Origin: Microgenomates group bacterium
GTDB taxonomy: Bacteria > Patescibacteriota > Microgenomatia > UBA1406 > GWC2-37-13
Assembly (NCBI GenBank): GCA_028276105.1
Contig: JAPYWZ010000032.1
Span: 1-7,222, forward strand
Reading direction: 5' to 3'
DNA: 7,222 nucleotides
The stretch's first letter is position 1, and every line of letters begins with the position of its first letter. The notes under the pieces were generated by a model. That model saw nothing but the letters and a program-made list of their open reading frames with translations. It searched no databases and had not been told where the DNA came from. Made by a program: the position numbers and the translations under genes. Below, piece by piece: positions 1-6,189 of the stretch.

Positions 1-2
1 TT

Positions 3-701
3 AAAAACCCGGTTGGAATTTATGATTTTTTAATTGAAAAAATCTTAAAAAAGTATCCCGAAAAAACTGCCTTTGCCAAGAAAAAAATTAGCGAAGAAAT
101 CATTCCTTTTATTTCTGAGATTAAAAATGCCGTTGTTCAATCGCATTATGTAAAAAAATTAGCCACTTTATTGGAAGTTAATGAACAAAGTATCCAAAAT
201 CTAATTAAAAAAAATCTTCTTCTTAAAAAAAGGAAACTTGAGTTTATTCCAAAAACCAAAAAAAGTAATGACTCTCATCTTATTTTGGCCGAAAAATATC
301 TTTTAAGTCTTATTTTCCAATCAGAATCACCATTTTCTTTGGCTGATTCAGTTTTCTCCATTTTTTCTCCAAAAGACTTTCAACTGCCGGCTTTAGGAAA
401 AATTGCCACTTTTTTCTTAGAGTACAAAGTAAAGAATGAAAAATTTGTTTTAGAAAATTTTCTTAAAACTCTTCCTTCCGAACTAAAACCAGTATTTGAC
501 GAAATCTTCCTTCTTGCTTCGGTTGATTTTGAACTTAAAAAAGAAAAAATAGAAAAATTAGCATATCAAATAAAAAAATACTCCTTAAAAAATCAAATAA
601 AAAATCTTCTTTTAGAAAACGAAGAAAAAGTTAAAACCGAAGAATTAAAACATCTAAATCACCAACTAAAAGAGGTAGAAAAAAAATTAATTTCGTTATA
701 A
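3..701 (+). CDS. dnaG: DNA primase DnaG, C-terminal part (5' end outside window)
   Basis: The frame is open from the window edge to TAA at 699-701, giving 232 residues of a protein that is usually about 600. A TTG at 171 lies inside this frame at visible residue 57 and is not the start. Visible residues about 1-70 look like the helical end of the primase catalytic core; the stretch around [17 protein letters not shown] (47-63) is typical of DnaG. After a lysine-rich linker (about 71-92), residues about 93-232 match the helical domain that binds the replicative helicase DnaB, opening with [11 protein letters not shown] and ending in a charged helix (about 195-232). DnaG makes the RNA primers for replication at the fork. 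The zinc-binding and TOPRIM domains lie upstream and cannot be checked. rpoD follows after 11 bp, a common arrangement in bacteria. Confidence 0.9.
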   Translation, partial: KNPVGIYDFLIEKILKKYPEKTAFAKKKISEEIIPFISEIKNAVVQSHYVKKLATLLEVNEQSIQNLIKKNLLLKKRKLEFIPKTKKSNDSHLILAEKYLLSLIFQSESPFSLADSVFSIFSPKDFQLPALGKIATFFLEYKVKNEKFVLENFLKTLPSELKPVFDEIFLLASVDFELKKEKIEKLAYQIKKYSLKNQIKNLLLENEEKVKTEELKHLNHQLKEVEKKLISL

Positions 702-704
702 AAT
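676..704 (+). promoter_or_regulatory. Candidate rpoD promoter overlapping the end of dnaG
   Basis: TAGAAA at 676-681 (4 of 6 matches to TTGACA), a 17-bp spacer, then TAAAAT at 699-704, which overlaps the dnaG stop codon. Only 8 nt separate the box from the rpoD ATG at 713, so transcription would start almost at the ATG. There is no TGn extension. Such boxes arise by chance in A+T-rich DNA; the support is the spacing it shares with three other starts in this window. Confidence 0.4.
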
Positions 705-712
705 TAATTGTC

Positions 713-1804
713 ATGACCAAAACAAAAATTCCCAAAAACCTCAATGATCTTCTAAAACAGGGTGAAGAAGATGGATTTCTTGTTCAAGATGATATTCTTT
801 TGGTCTATCCTGAACCAGAAAAACATATTGAAGAAATCGATGATTTTTTTGACAAAGCCTTTAAAAAAGGCGTTGATATTTTTGAAACCATTTCTTCTCG
901 CGAAGAAGAAGAAGCAAAAAAAAGTATTGAAGAACTTGAGAAAGAGCTAGAACAACTAGAGATTTTAAAACATGGTGAATCACTTGATCCGATAAAACTT
1001 TATCTTAAAGAAATTGGTCAAACACCGCTTTTAACGGCTGAAGAAGAAATTGAATTGGCTAAACGTTATGAAAAAGGAGATCAAGAAGCTAAAGAAAAAT
1101 TGATTAAAGCTAATTTAAGACTGGTGGTTTCGGTAGCAAAAAAATATTTAGGAAGACGACTTTCTTTTTTGGATCTAATTCAAGAGGGAAACAAAGGTTT
1201 AATCCGAGCAGTAGAAAAATACGATTGGCGACGGGGATATAAATTTTCAACCTATGCCACCTGGTGGATTCGTCAAGCAATAACCAGAGCGATTGCCGAC
1301 CAGTCAAGGACAATAAGAATTCCCGTCCATATGGTTGATCAAATTAATCGTTTTTACAAAATTCAAAGAAAACTTGCCCAAAAATTAGGCCGTGAACCAA
1401 AAACAAAAGAGATTGCCAAAGAAATGCAACTTTCAGTTGAGGAAGTGGAACATCTTAAAAAAATCTCTCAACAACCACGCTCTTTATCAACACCTATTGG
1501 TGATGATAAAGAAACAACTTTAGAACAGTTTGTTTCCGATATTAACGAACCTTCCTTATATGATAAAGTGTCTCGTGAGTTTTTAAAAGATGCTTTAAAC
1601 AACGTTTTAAATACACTTTCACCGCGAGAAAAAAAAGTGCTTTCGATGCGTTTCGGTTTAGAAGATGGAAAACCAAAGACTTTGGAAGAAGTGGGAGCCT
1701 ATTTTAAAGTCACCCGCGAAAGAATCCGTCAAATTGAAGTTAAAGCCATAAGAAAATTAAAACATCCCACTCGTGCCAGAAAATTAAAAGATTTTCTTGA
1801 ATAA
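713..1804 (+). CDS. rpoD: Primary (housekeeping) RNA polymerase sigma factor, sigma-70 family
   Basis: This is the sigma subunit that directs core RNA polymerase to promoters. At 363 aa it is a short primary sigma factor. Residues about 8-58 resemble region 1.1 and are followed by an acidic stretch (62-82). Region 1.2 begins at [16 protein letters not shown] (92-107). Region 2 spans about 127-200, with the -10-reading and melting helix around [12 protein letters not shown] (181-192); Q188 and T191 are equivalent to E. coli Q437 and T440. Region 3 follows (about 201-285). Region 4.2 has the -35-reading helix [10 protein letters not shown] (333-342) with R335, E336, R337, R339 and Q340 intact. 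The extended -10 contact keeps H206, but the usual Glu three residues later is Asp (D209). There is no large insertion between regions 1.2 and 2. The ATG at 713 has no ribosome binding site. It starts 11 bp after dnaG, and the next gene starts 4 nt after its stop. Confidence 0.97.
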   Translation: MTKTKIPKNLNDLLKQGEEDGFLVQDDILLVYPEPEKHIEEIDDFFDKAFKKGVDIFETISSREEEEAKKSIEELEKELEQLEILKHGESLDPIKLYLKEIGQTPLLTAEEEIELAKRYEKGDQEAKEKLIKANLRLVVSVAKKYLGRRLSFLDLIQEGNKGLIRAVEKYDWRRGYKFSTYATWWIRQAITRAIADQSRTIRIPVHMVDQINRFYKIQRKLAQKLGREPKTKEIAKEMQLSVEEVEHLKKISQQPRSLSTPIGDDKETTLEQFVSDINEPSLYDKVSREFLKDALNNVLNTLSPREKKVLSMRFGLEDGKPKTLEEVGAYFKVTRERIRQIEVKAIRKLKHPTRARKLKDFLE

Positions 1805-1808
1805 TGTT

Positions 1809-2465
1809 ATGAAAAAAGAAATCCCCCACTCTCAAAAAGTTTTAAATCTTTGGGGAATTATTCTAATCATTTGGGCCTTTTATCGTCTAAAACTTAAAAT
1901 GCCCGAATGGTTTGATGAACTTTTAGCAAAACCGGTAATTTTTGTCTTACCAGTTTATTATTTTATTAAAAAAGTGGAAAATAAAAAATTTTTTTCTTCT
2001 TTAAACTGGTCTTTTAAATCTCTAAAAAAAGATCTTTTGCTTTCTCTTCTTCTCTCTTTTGTGTTTTTACTAACAATCTTTTCTGCCAATTGGGTAAAAA
2101 CTGGAAAAATTATTTCAATTAGCAAAAATATCACTAGTAGTTATTTTTTCTATGTTTTTATTATCTCCCTTGTTGGTGCCGCTTGTGAGCAAGTTTTATC
2201 AACGGGGTTTGTTTTTGAAAGATTGTACCTTGAGTCAAAAAACTTTTACCAAACAGCTTTTTTAAGTGCTCTTCTTTTTTTCTTTCTCCATGTCCCCTTA
2301 AGGTTTACTCTTCCCAATTTAGTTGGCTCTCAGCTTATTTTTTTGATGTTAACCGATATTTTTTTAAGTCTTCTCAATTCCTATTTTTATCACACTGAAA
2401 AAAGTCTTAACATCCCAATTTTTATTCATGCTTTTTATAACATAATTATTTTGTTAATGATTTGA
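1809..2465 (+). CDS. CPBP (Rce1/CAAX-like) family intramembrane protein, degenerate first motif
   Basis: A very hydrophobic 218-aa protein with about seven predicted membrane segments (about 11-27, 40-54, 75-95, 110-128, 147-163, 171-194, 201-218). The order of conserved residues fits the CPBP family of intramembrane metal-independent proteases: E127 for motif 1, FFFLH ending at H161 for motif 2, and HAFYN (H207, N211) for motif 3. Motif 1 is normally EExxxR, but here it is EQVLST, so the second Glu is Gln (Q128) and the Arg is Thr (T132). The residues thought to activate water and form the oxyanion hole in Rce1 (first Glu, two His, Asn) are kept, so activity remains possible. Bacterial relatives act in membrane-protein processing, bacteriocin immunity or protein secretion; the role here is unknown. 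I chose ATG 1809, 4 nt after the rpoD stop, over an in-frame TTG at 1797 inside rpoD. There is no ribosome binding site, so translational coupling to rpoD is likely. Confidence 0.7.
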   Translation: MKKEIPHSQKVLNLWGIILIIWAFYRLKLKMPEWFDELLAKPVIFVLPVYYFIKKVENKKFFSSLNWSFKSLKKDLLLSLLLSFVFLLTIFSANWVKTGKIISISKNITSSYFFYVFIISLVGAACEQVLSTGFVFERLYLESKNFYQTAFLSALLFFFLHVPLRFTLPNLVGSQLIFLMLTDIFLSLLNSYFYHTEKSLNIPIFIHAFYNIIILLMI

Positions 2466-2474
2466 GAAGATTTT

Positions 2475-3383
2475 TTATTTAACCTTAAAAAAAGCTAAAA
2501 TTTCTTCATCTTTCACTTTATAAAGATTCCTTTGAACTATCTTTGTTTTTAAAATAACAGGTAATCTTTTTAAAAATCCCAAAATTGACATTATTCCATA
2601 AAAATTAGCCGTTATTAAAAATTGGAAAAATCGTTTAAAGAAAAATATAAAAAATTGTAAATAAAAATGACCTTCGCTAATATTTTTAAAGGTAAATATT
2701 AACTGATTGCGAAAAGCAATCGCTTCAATCTTTTTCGAAGAAAAATATTTCCCAATAGTTGATTGATGATGATGTTCAACTAGAATTTTAGGATCAAACA
2801 AAATTTCAAATCCCGCCTTCCACGCTCGATATGATAAATCAACATCTTCCCAATAAAAAGGTGAATAAATTGGATCAAATCCGTTTAGTAAATCAAATTT
2901 CCTTTTATCAATTAACGTCGCTCCCCCTTCAGCCCATGCGTTTTTCCCAAATGTCAAATCACTAACTTTTTGATGATGAAATAAACCGTCTTTAAAATAA
3001 ATAATATTTTTTCCTACAATTTCATTATTTCTTTCTTTTTGGGCAAAAGATACGGCAAAGAGATTAGAATTTTTCTTAAAATGTCTTAATGCTAAAAGAT
3101 ATCCTTTATCTATCAAAACGGTATCACTATTTAAAAGAAGAAGATAATCTCCACTGGCTCTTTTTGCTCCTACATTAACGGTAGGTCCAAAACCTAAATT
3201 TTTTTTATTTTCAATTAAAACAATATTTTTTGCTTTAATCTCATCAATTTCTTTTTTAATACTTTCTTTTGGATAATCGTTGACAATAATAATCTCGCAG
3301 TCTTTCAAAAATTTAAGATTTTTTTTAAGATTCGCTAAAAAAAAACTGGTATTTTTATAAACAGGAATAACCACGGAAATCAT
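2475..3383 (-). CDS. Glycosyltransferase family 2 (GT-A fold), rhamnosyltransferase-like
   Basis: This 302-aa enzyme should transfer a sugar from a nucleotide-sugar donor to a surface glycan or lipid-linked acceptor. It opens with the GT-A first strand ISVVIPVYKN (2-11). NLGFGPTVNVGAK (62-74) is the usual nucleotide-binding helix region, and NSD (85-87) takes the place of the DxD metal-binding motif. EGGATLIDK (152-160) and FYWEDVDLSYRAWKAG (176-191, with E179/D180 as likely catalytic acids) are typical of the WbbL/WcaA-like branch, followed by HHH (204-206). The C-terminal part (about 239-272) is hydrophobic and basic and probably anchors the enzyme to the inner face of the membrane. It is the last gene of the minus-strand cluster, starting 8 bp after the GT4 stop, with no ribosome binding site but with a perfect TATAAT box just upstream. 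The sugar and acceptor cannot be told. Confidence 0.88.
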   Translation of the reverse strand: MISVVIPVYKNTSFFLANLKKNLKFLKDCEIIIVNDYPKESIKKEIDEIKAKNIVLIENKKNLGFGPTVNVGAKRASGDYLLLLNSDTVLIDKGYLLALRHFKKNSNLFAVSFAQKERNNEIVGKNIIYFKDGLFHHQKVSDLTFGKNAWAEGGATLIDKRKFDLLNGFDPIYSPFYWEDVDLSYRAWKAGFEILFDPKILVEHHHQSTIGKYFSSKKIEAIAFRNQLIFTFKNISEGHFYLQFFIFFFKRFFQFLITANFYGIMSILGFLKRLPVILKTKIVQRNLYKVKDEEILAFFKVK

Positions 3384-3390
3384 AGGTTTT

Positions 3391-3396
3391 ATTATA
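3391..3396 (-). promoter_or_regulatory. Consensus -10 box 7 nt upstream of the GT2 start
   Basis: On the minus strand TATAAT, a perfect -10 hexamer, overlaps the stop codon of the GT4 gene. Seven nt separate it from the ATG at 3383, so a transcript would begin at or next to the start codon. No convincing -35 hexamer is found 16-18 bp upstream, and there is no TGn extension. It could be an internal promoter for the last glycosyltransferase gene, or a chance match. Confidence 0.35.
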
Positions 3397-4501
3397 AATT
3401 TTTAATTAACAATAATTTTACCACTTTTTCTTTAAAAACTTCATAAGAAAAATTTTTAAAAACAAAATCATATGCATTTTTCTTAATACTTTTTTGCTTT
3501 TTTTTATCAAAAATTATACTCTCCATCTTTTTTATTAGCTCTTTATCACTATTAAACAAAAAACCATTTAACCCATCTTTAATTAAAATTCTTGGCCCAC
3601 CCGCCTTATAACAAAAAGTTAAACAACCAGCCGCCATCGCTTCTAAAGGAGTAATTCCCAAATGTTCAACGTTTTGCGGGTATTTCTCTTCATCAACTCC
3701 ATATCCGGCAAAATGCCAAAAAAATATCGCTTTTTGATAAAGACGATAAAGTTCTTTTTGAGAAATATTTGGTTTAAAAATAATTGACCGATCATCGGCG
3801 GTAATTTTTTGAAGATAATTAAAATAGTCTTTATCTTTTTCTTTTAATCCACCAGCTAAAATTAGTTTAAAATTTTTAAACAAAAAGTTTTTCTGTTTAA
3901 TTTTTTTGAACGTTTTTATAATAATATCTTGTTTTTTTGAGTGTAAATGACTAAAAAACCGGCCCACCGAAAGAATAATTTTTTCTTTTTTTTGACGGTT
4001 TAATTTAAATAGCTTTTCATCAATGTACGGGGTAATAACCCAAGCGTTAATCCCCCATTTTTTAAGCCAAAAAGAAGTAAAAGAAGAATTAGCAATAAAC
4101 TGCCAATTGAAAAGTTTTAATCGATTAACAAGGTTTAATTGATAAATATTTTTATCAGGCACCATGGCAAAAACAAAGTTTTTTTTTGCTAAAGAAAAAA
4201 AATAACTGCCATCGGTGACATAAAAAAAATAATCGAATTTTTTAAGGACAAATAAATTTTTAAAAAAAGAAAGAGTAGATTTTTTTTTAAAAATATTAGG
4301 TAAAAAAAATAAATTTTTAAAATTTAAACCTAAAATATGCTCTATCTCTTTTTTTAAATCTTTGTCCCAAAAAACATAAGGAGTAAAACCAAAATCTTCA
4401 AAAATTTTAATTATTGAAAGAATATGTTTTTCCCCTCCTCCTAAAACATCAAGATAAGGAGTGTAAAGAGCGACTTTTTTCGTTGGGTGAATATTTTTCA
4501 T
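3392..4501 (-). CDS. Glycosyltransferase family 4 (GT-B fold)
   Basis: A 369-aa retaining-type glycosyltransferase. The N-terminal Rossmann domain carries VALYTPYLDVLGGGEKH (10-26), whose GGGEKH loop normally contacts the donor. FIANSSFTSFWLKKWG (135-150) precedes the domain linker. The C-terminal domain shows ILSVGRF (176-182), HSKKQD (187-192) and LILAGG (213-218). Its donor-binding end includes WHFAGYGVDEE (262-272) and the EX7E motif formed by E279 and E287 in EHLGITPLE, then AMAAG and GGP (301-303). This pattern resembles the Alg11-like GT4 group found in many uncultured bacteria. Its start lies 53 nt inside the preceding GT2 gene; no other ATG fits, and the GT core begins by residue 9, so the overlap is probably real. 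The gene is extremely A+T-rich in its middle (6 G/C in 4261-4320) and contains two 9-nt T runs on the plus strand. Donor and acceptor are unknown. Confidence 0.88.
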   Translation of the reverse strand: MKNIHPTKKVALYTPYLDVLGGGEKHILSIIKIFEDFGFTPYVFWDKDLKKEIEHILGLNFKNLFFLPNIFKKKSTLSFFKNLFVLKKFDYFFYVTDGSYFFSLAKKNFVFAMVPDKNIYQLNLVNRLKLFNWQFIANSSFTSFWLKKWGINAWVITPYIDEKLFKLNRQKKEKIILSVGRFFSHLHSKKQDIIIKTFKKIKQKNFLFKNFKLILAGGLKEKDKDYFNYLQKITADDRSIIFKPNISQKELYRLYQKAIFFWHFAGYGVDEEKYPQNVEHLGITPLEAMAAGCLTFCYKAGGPRILIKDGLNGFLFNSDKELIKKMESIIFDKKKQKSIKKNAYDFVFKNFSYEVFKEKVVKLLLIKNL

Positions 4502-5234
4502 ACAAAAAAAGATAAGTAATCGTTTTGGAAAAAGCTTGATAAATTGCTTCCATTATACCAATATTTCCATCTAAAAATCCAAGAAATTTAAAACATCTTC
4601 GCCAAAACTCTCCCAAAAATTTTCTAAAAAAGATAAAAACGTTTGCTTTTCGTCCGGCTTGATATAAAAGGTTAGCCTCAATTTCTTCAAAAATAATCGT
4701 CTTTTTCACCATCACCTCTAAATTACCATGAAAAAGATGAATTAACGGATTTTTAAAATAACCTCCTTTTCCCTTAATCTTTGGGGTTGAATGAATTTCT
4801 TTTGGCCAAGAAAGAAAATATTTTTTATTAATTAATCTTATTTGATAATCTGGCCACCAACCACCATGTTTTAACCAAAAATTTATAAAAATGTTCTTCC
4901 TTGGAAGATAGTAATAAGAAAATTTTTTATCTTTAATTTTTTCCATAATTTCTAAAGCAAGTAATTTGGTTATTCTTTCATCAGCGTCTAAAATTAAAAC
5001 CCAGTCACTTTTTACCTTACTTATTCCAAATTCTCTTGCTGGTTCAACATACTTTTGATAAGGAAAAGAATAAAACTTAATTCTTTTGCTTTTTAATATT
5101 TCAATTGTCTTATCCGTGCTTTGACTATCGATAACAATGATATTTTTAGCTAAAATTTTAGCCGCATTAATACACTCCTTAACGTTTTTTTCTTCGTTAT
5201 GAGTAAAAACTAACACCGTTAAATTAGAGTTCAT
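4449..5234 (-). CDS. Glycosyltransferase family 2, WaaE/KdtX-like
   Basis: A 261-aa GT-A enzyme. LTVLVFTHNEEKNVKECI (5-22) is the usual opening strand and helix, IDSQSTDKT (35-43) binds the nucleotide, and LDADER (82-87) is the DxD metal site in the form typical of the WaaE/KdtX-like branch, whose known members add sugars to lipopolysaccharide core. Further family signs are HGGWWPDYQIRL (123-134), EIHS (146-149) and HLFHG (166-170). An amphipathic or hydrophobic tail (about 198-245) suggests association with the membrane. The start is 3 bp after the stop of the GT2 gene upstream. AGGGG about 10 nt before the ATG is the only Shine-Dalgarno-like sequence near a start in this window, though it is a poor match. 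The last 53 nt overlap the GT4 gene, giving a serine-rich tail (SRSLHSLS) that may not be functional. The substrate is unknown, and LPS is not expected if this is a CPR organism. Confidence 0.88.
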   Translation of the reverse strand: MNSNLTVLVFTHNEEKNVKECINAAKILAKNIIVIDSQSTDKTIEILKSKRIKFYSFPYQKYVEPAREFGISKVKSDWVLILDADERITKLLALEIMEKIKDKKFSYYYLPRKNIFINFWLKHGGWWPDYQIRLINKKYFLSWPKEIHSTPKIKGKGGYFKNPLIHLFHGNLEVMVKKTIIFEEIEANLLYQAGRKANVFIFFRKFLGEFWRRCFKFLGFLDGNIGIMEAIYQAFSKTITYLFLYEKYSPNEKSRSLHSLS

Positions 5235-5237
5235 ACT

Positions 5238-6050
5238 TTATTTTCCCCTGAAATAGTTTAAGATAAGATGAATTTTGGTCCTAAAAGGGGCGTATTTTAA
5301 TCCAAAAATTAATCGATTTCTTCGTTGATATTTTTGATGAAGAGTTGATCCCGGCCCGCCTGTTGACTGAGCATTTTTGTGCCAAATAACAATTTTTGGA
5401 TTATAATAAAGCTTTAATCCCTTATTTTTTGCTCGAACACAATAATCAGCATCTTCAAAATATAAAAAATATCTCTCGTCCCAAAACCCCACTTTATCAA
5501 CCACTTTTTTATTAAAACAAAAAAGGCAACCGGTAATAAAGTCAGTTTCTTCAAAATTATCATATTGGCCTCTATCTACCTCATCAACTCCTCGATGAAA
5601 AGTTAAAGCATTTTTCCAATCAAACCCTCCACCCGCATACCATAAAACTTTACCCAACTCTTTTTTTTGATAACGTTCTTTGTGATACTCAAAACCTTTG
5701 GCATAATAAATTTTTCCGCCAAAAATATCTGCTTTTTGAAAAGTTTTTTCCACTGTTATTAAAAAGTCTTTAGCAAAAAGAATATCGTTGTTGACCACGC
5801 AAAATTTTTCAATTCCTTTCGCTAAAAAAAAATTTAAACCACAGTTAACCCCAAAAGCATAACCTTTATTCTCTTTTTCCTCCAACGTTACCGGAAAGTG
5901 ATATCCTTTAAAAGTGACTACTTCTTTCTTTGAGGAAACATCAGCAATATATACCCACGCTTTTTTTGCTTTTTGAACTGAATTTAAAGACTCCAAAAAT
6001 TCTTTTGTTTGTTGATATTGATTATAGTTAACAGTAATAAGACCAATCAT
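5238..6050 (-). CDS. Glycosyltransferase family 2 (GT-A fold), WbbL-like
   Basis: A 270-aa GT2 enzyme and the first gene of the minus-strand cluster. Features in order: IGLITVNYNQ (2-11), first strand of the GT-A fold; NKGYAFGVNCGLN (61-73), donor-binding helix; VVNNDI (85-90) in place of DxD; ETDFITGCLFCFNKK (168-182); WDERYFLYFEDADYCVRA (190-207) with E199/D200 as likely catalytic acids; and WHKNAQSTGG (223-232), a late His motif common in rhamnosyltransferase-like members. It shares this layout with the GT2 gene at 2475-3383, so the two may be distant paralogues using different substrates. It has no long C-terminal membrane segment and ends in a basic tail. The ATG at 6050 has no ribosome binding site. 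Instead, a -35/extended -10 promoter places the transcription start on the ATG itself. The next gene follows after 3 bp. The plus strand has a 9-A run at 5824-5832 within the gene. Confidence 0.88.
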   Translation of the reverse strand: MIGLITVNYNQYQQTKEFLESLNSVQKAKKAWVYIADVSSKKEVVTFKGYHFPVTLEEKENKGYAFGVNCGLNFFLAKGIEKFCVVNNDILFAKDFLITVEKTFQKADIFGGKIYYAKGFEYHKERYQKKELGKVLWYAGGGFDWKNALTFHRGVDEVDRGQYDNFEETDFITGCLFCFNKKVVDKVGFWDERYFLYFEDADYCVRAKNKGLKLYYNPKIVIWHKNAQSTGGPGSTLHQKYQRRNRLIFGLKYAPFRTKIHLILNYFRGK

Positions 6051-6056
6051 TTTTGT

Positions 6057-6085
6057 ATTTTACCATTTTTTAATCAATTTATAAA
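6057..6085 (-). promoter_or_regulatory. Promoter of the glycosyltransferase cluster, extended -10, predicted leaderless
   Basis: On the minus strand TTTATA (6085-6080, 4 of 6 matches to TTGACA) is followed by a 17-bp spacer and TAAAAT (6062-6057), preceded by TG one base away (TGGTAAAAT). Six nt lie between the box and the ATG at 6050, so the usual start point falls on the A of the start codon. There is no room for a Shine-Dalgarno sequence in such a transcript. This is the best-formed promoter in the window. Confidence 0.55.
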
Positions 6086-6172
6086 TTTTTTTTAAAGTAT
6101 TATTATTTAATTCTACCACTTTTTATTGTTTTTTATTTACTAAAAAATCCTCTTCTTTTTTTAATAGTTTTC

Positions 6173-6181
6173 TGATAAAAT
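6173..6181 (+). promoter_or_regulatory. Extended -10 promoter element of nusA, predicted leaderless
   Basis: TGATAAAAT is an extended -10 element (TGn plus TAAAAT at 6176-6181), with 8 nt before the nusA ATG at 6190. The predicted start lies at about 6188-6190, so the mRNA would have no leader or one of 1-2 nt. The -35 region (about 6153-6158, TTCTTT) is poor, which an extended -10 can tolerate. The element is an inverted near-copy of the one serving the divergent glycosyltransferase cluster. Confidence 0.5.
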
Positions 6182-6189
6182 AAAAGAAT

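Noticed and set aside
171..701. A separate 176-aa gene starting at TTG 171
   Set aside because: The same frame is open to the window edge and the upstream residues match DnaG, so the TTG is an internal leucine codon.
762..950. Small plus-strand reading frame inside rpoD
   Set aside because: It is a lysine-rich shadow in another frame of a strongly conserved sigma factor gene.
1110..1313. Minus-strand reading frame opposite rpoD
   Set aside because: It lies opposite conserved sigma region 2 and has no recognisable protein features or start signal.
1797..1808. TTG start for the CPBP gene overlapping rpoD by 8 nt
   Set aside because: An ATG four codons later, just after the rpoD stop, is the simpler choice, and the extra residues (MNNV) add no conserved sequence.
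2466..2507. Bidirectional terminator at the convergent gene junction
   Set aside because: The only stem I can build is all A:T (six T and A at 2471-2477 with T and six A at 2486-2492), too weak to call a terminator. The outer GAAGA/TCTTC pairing leaves a very long loop.
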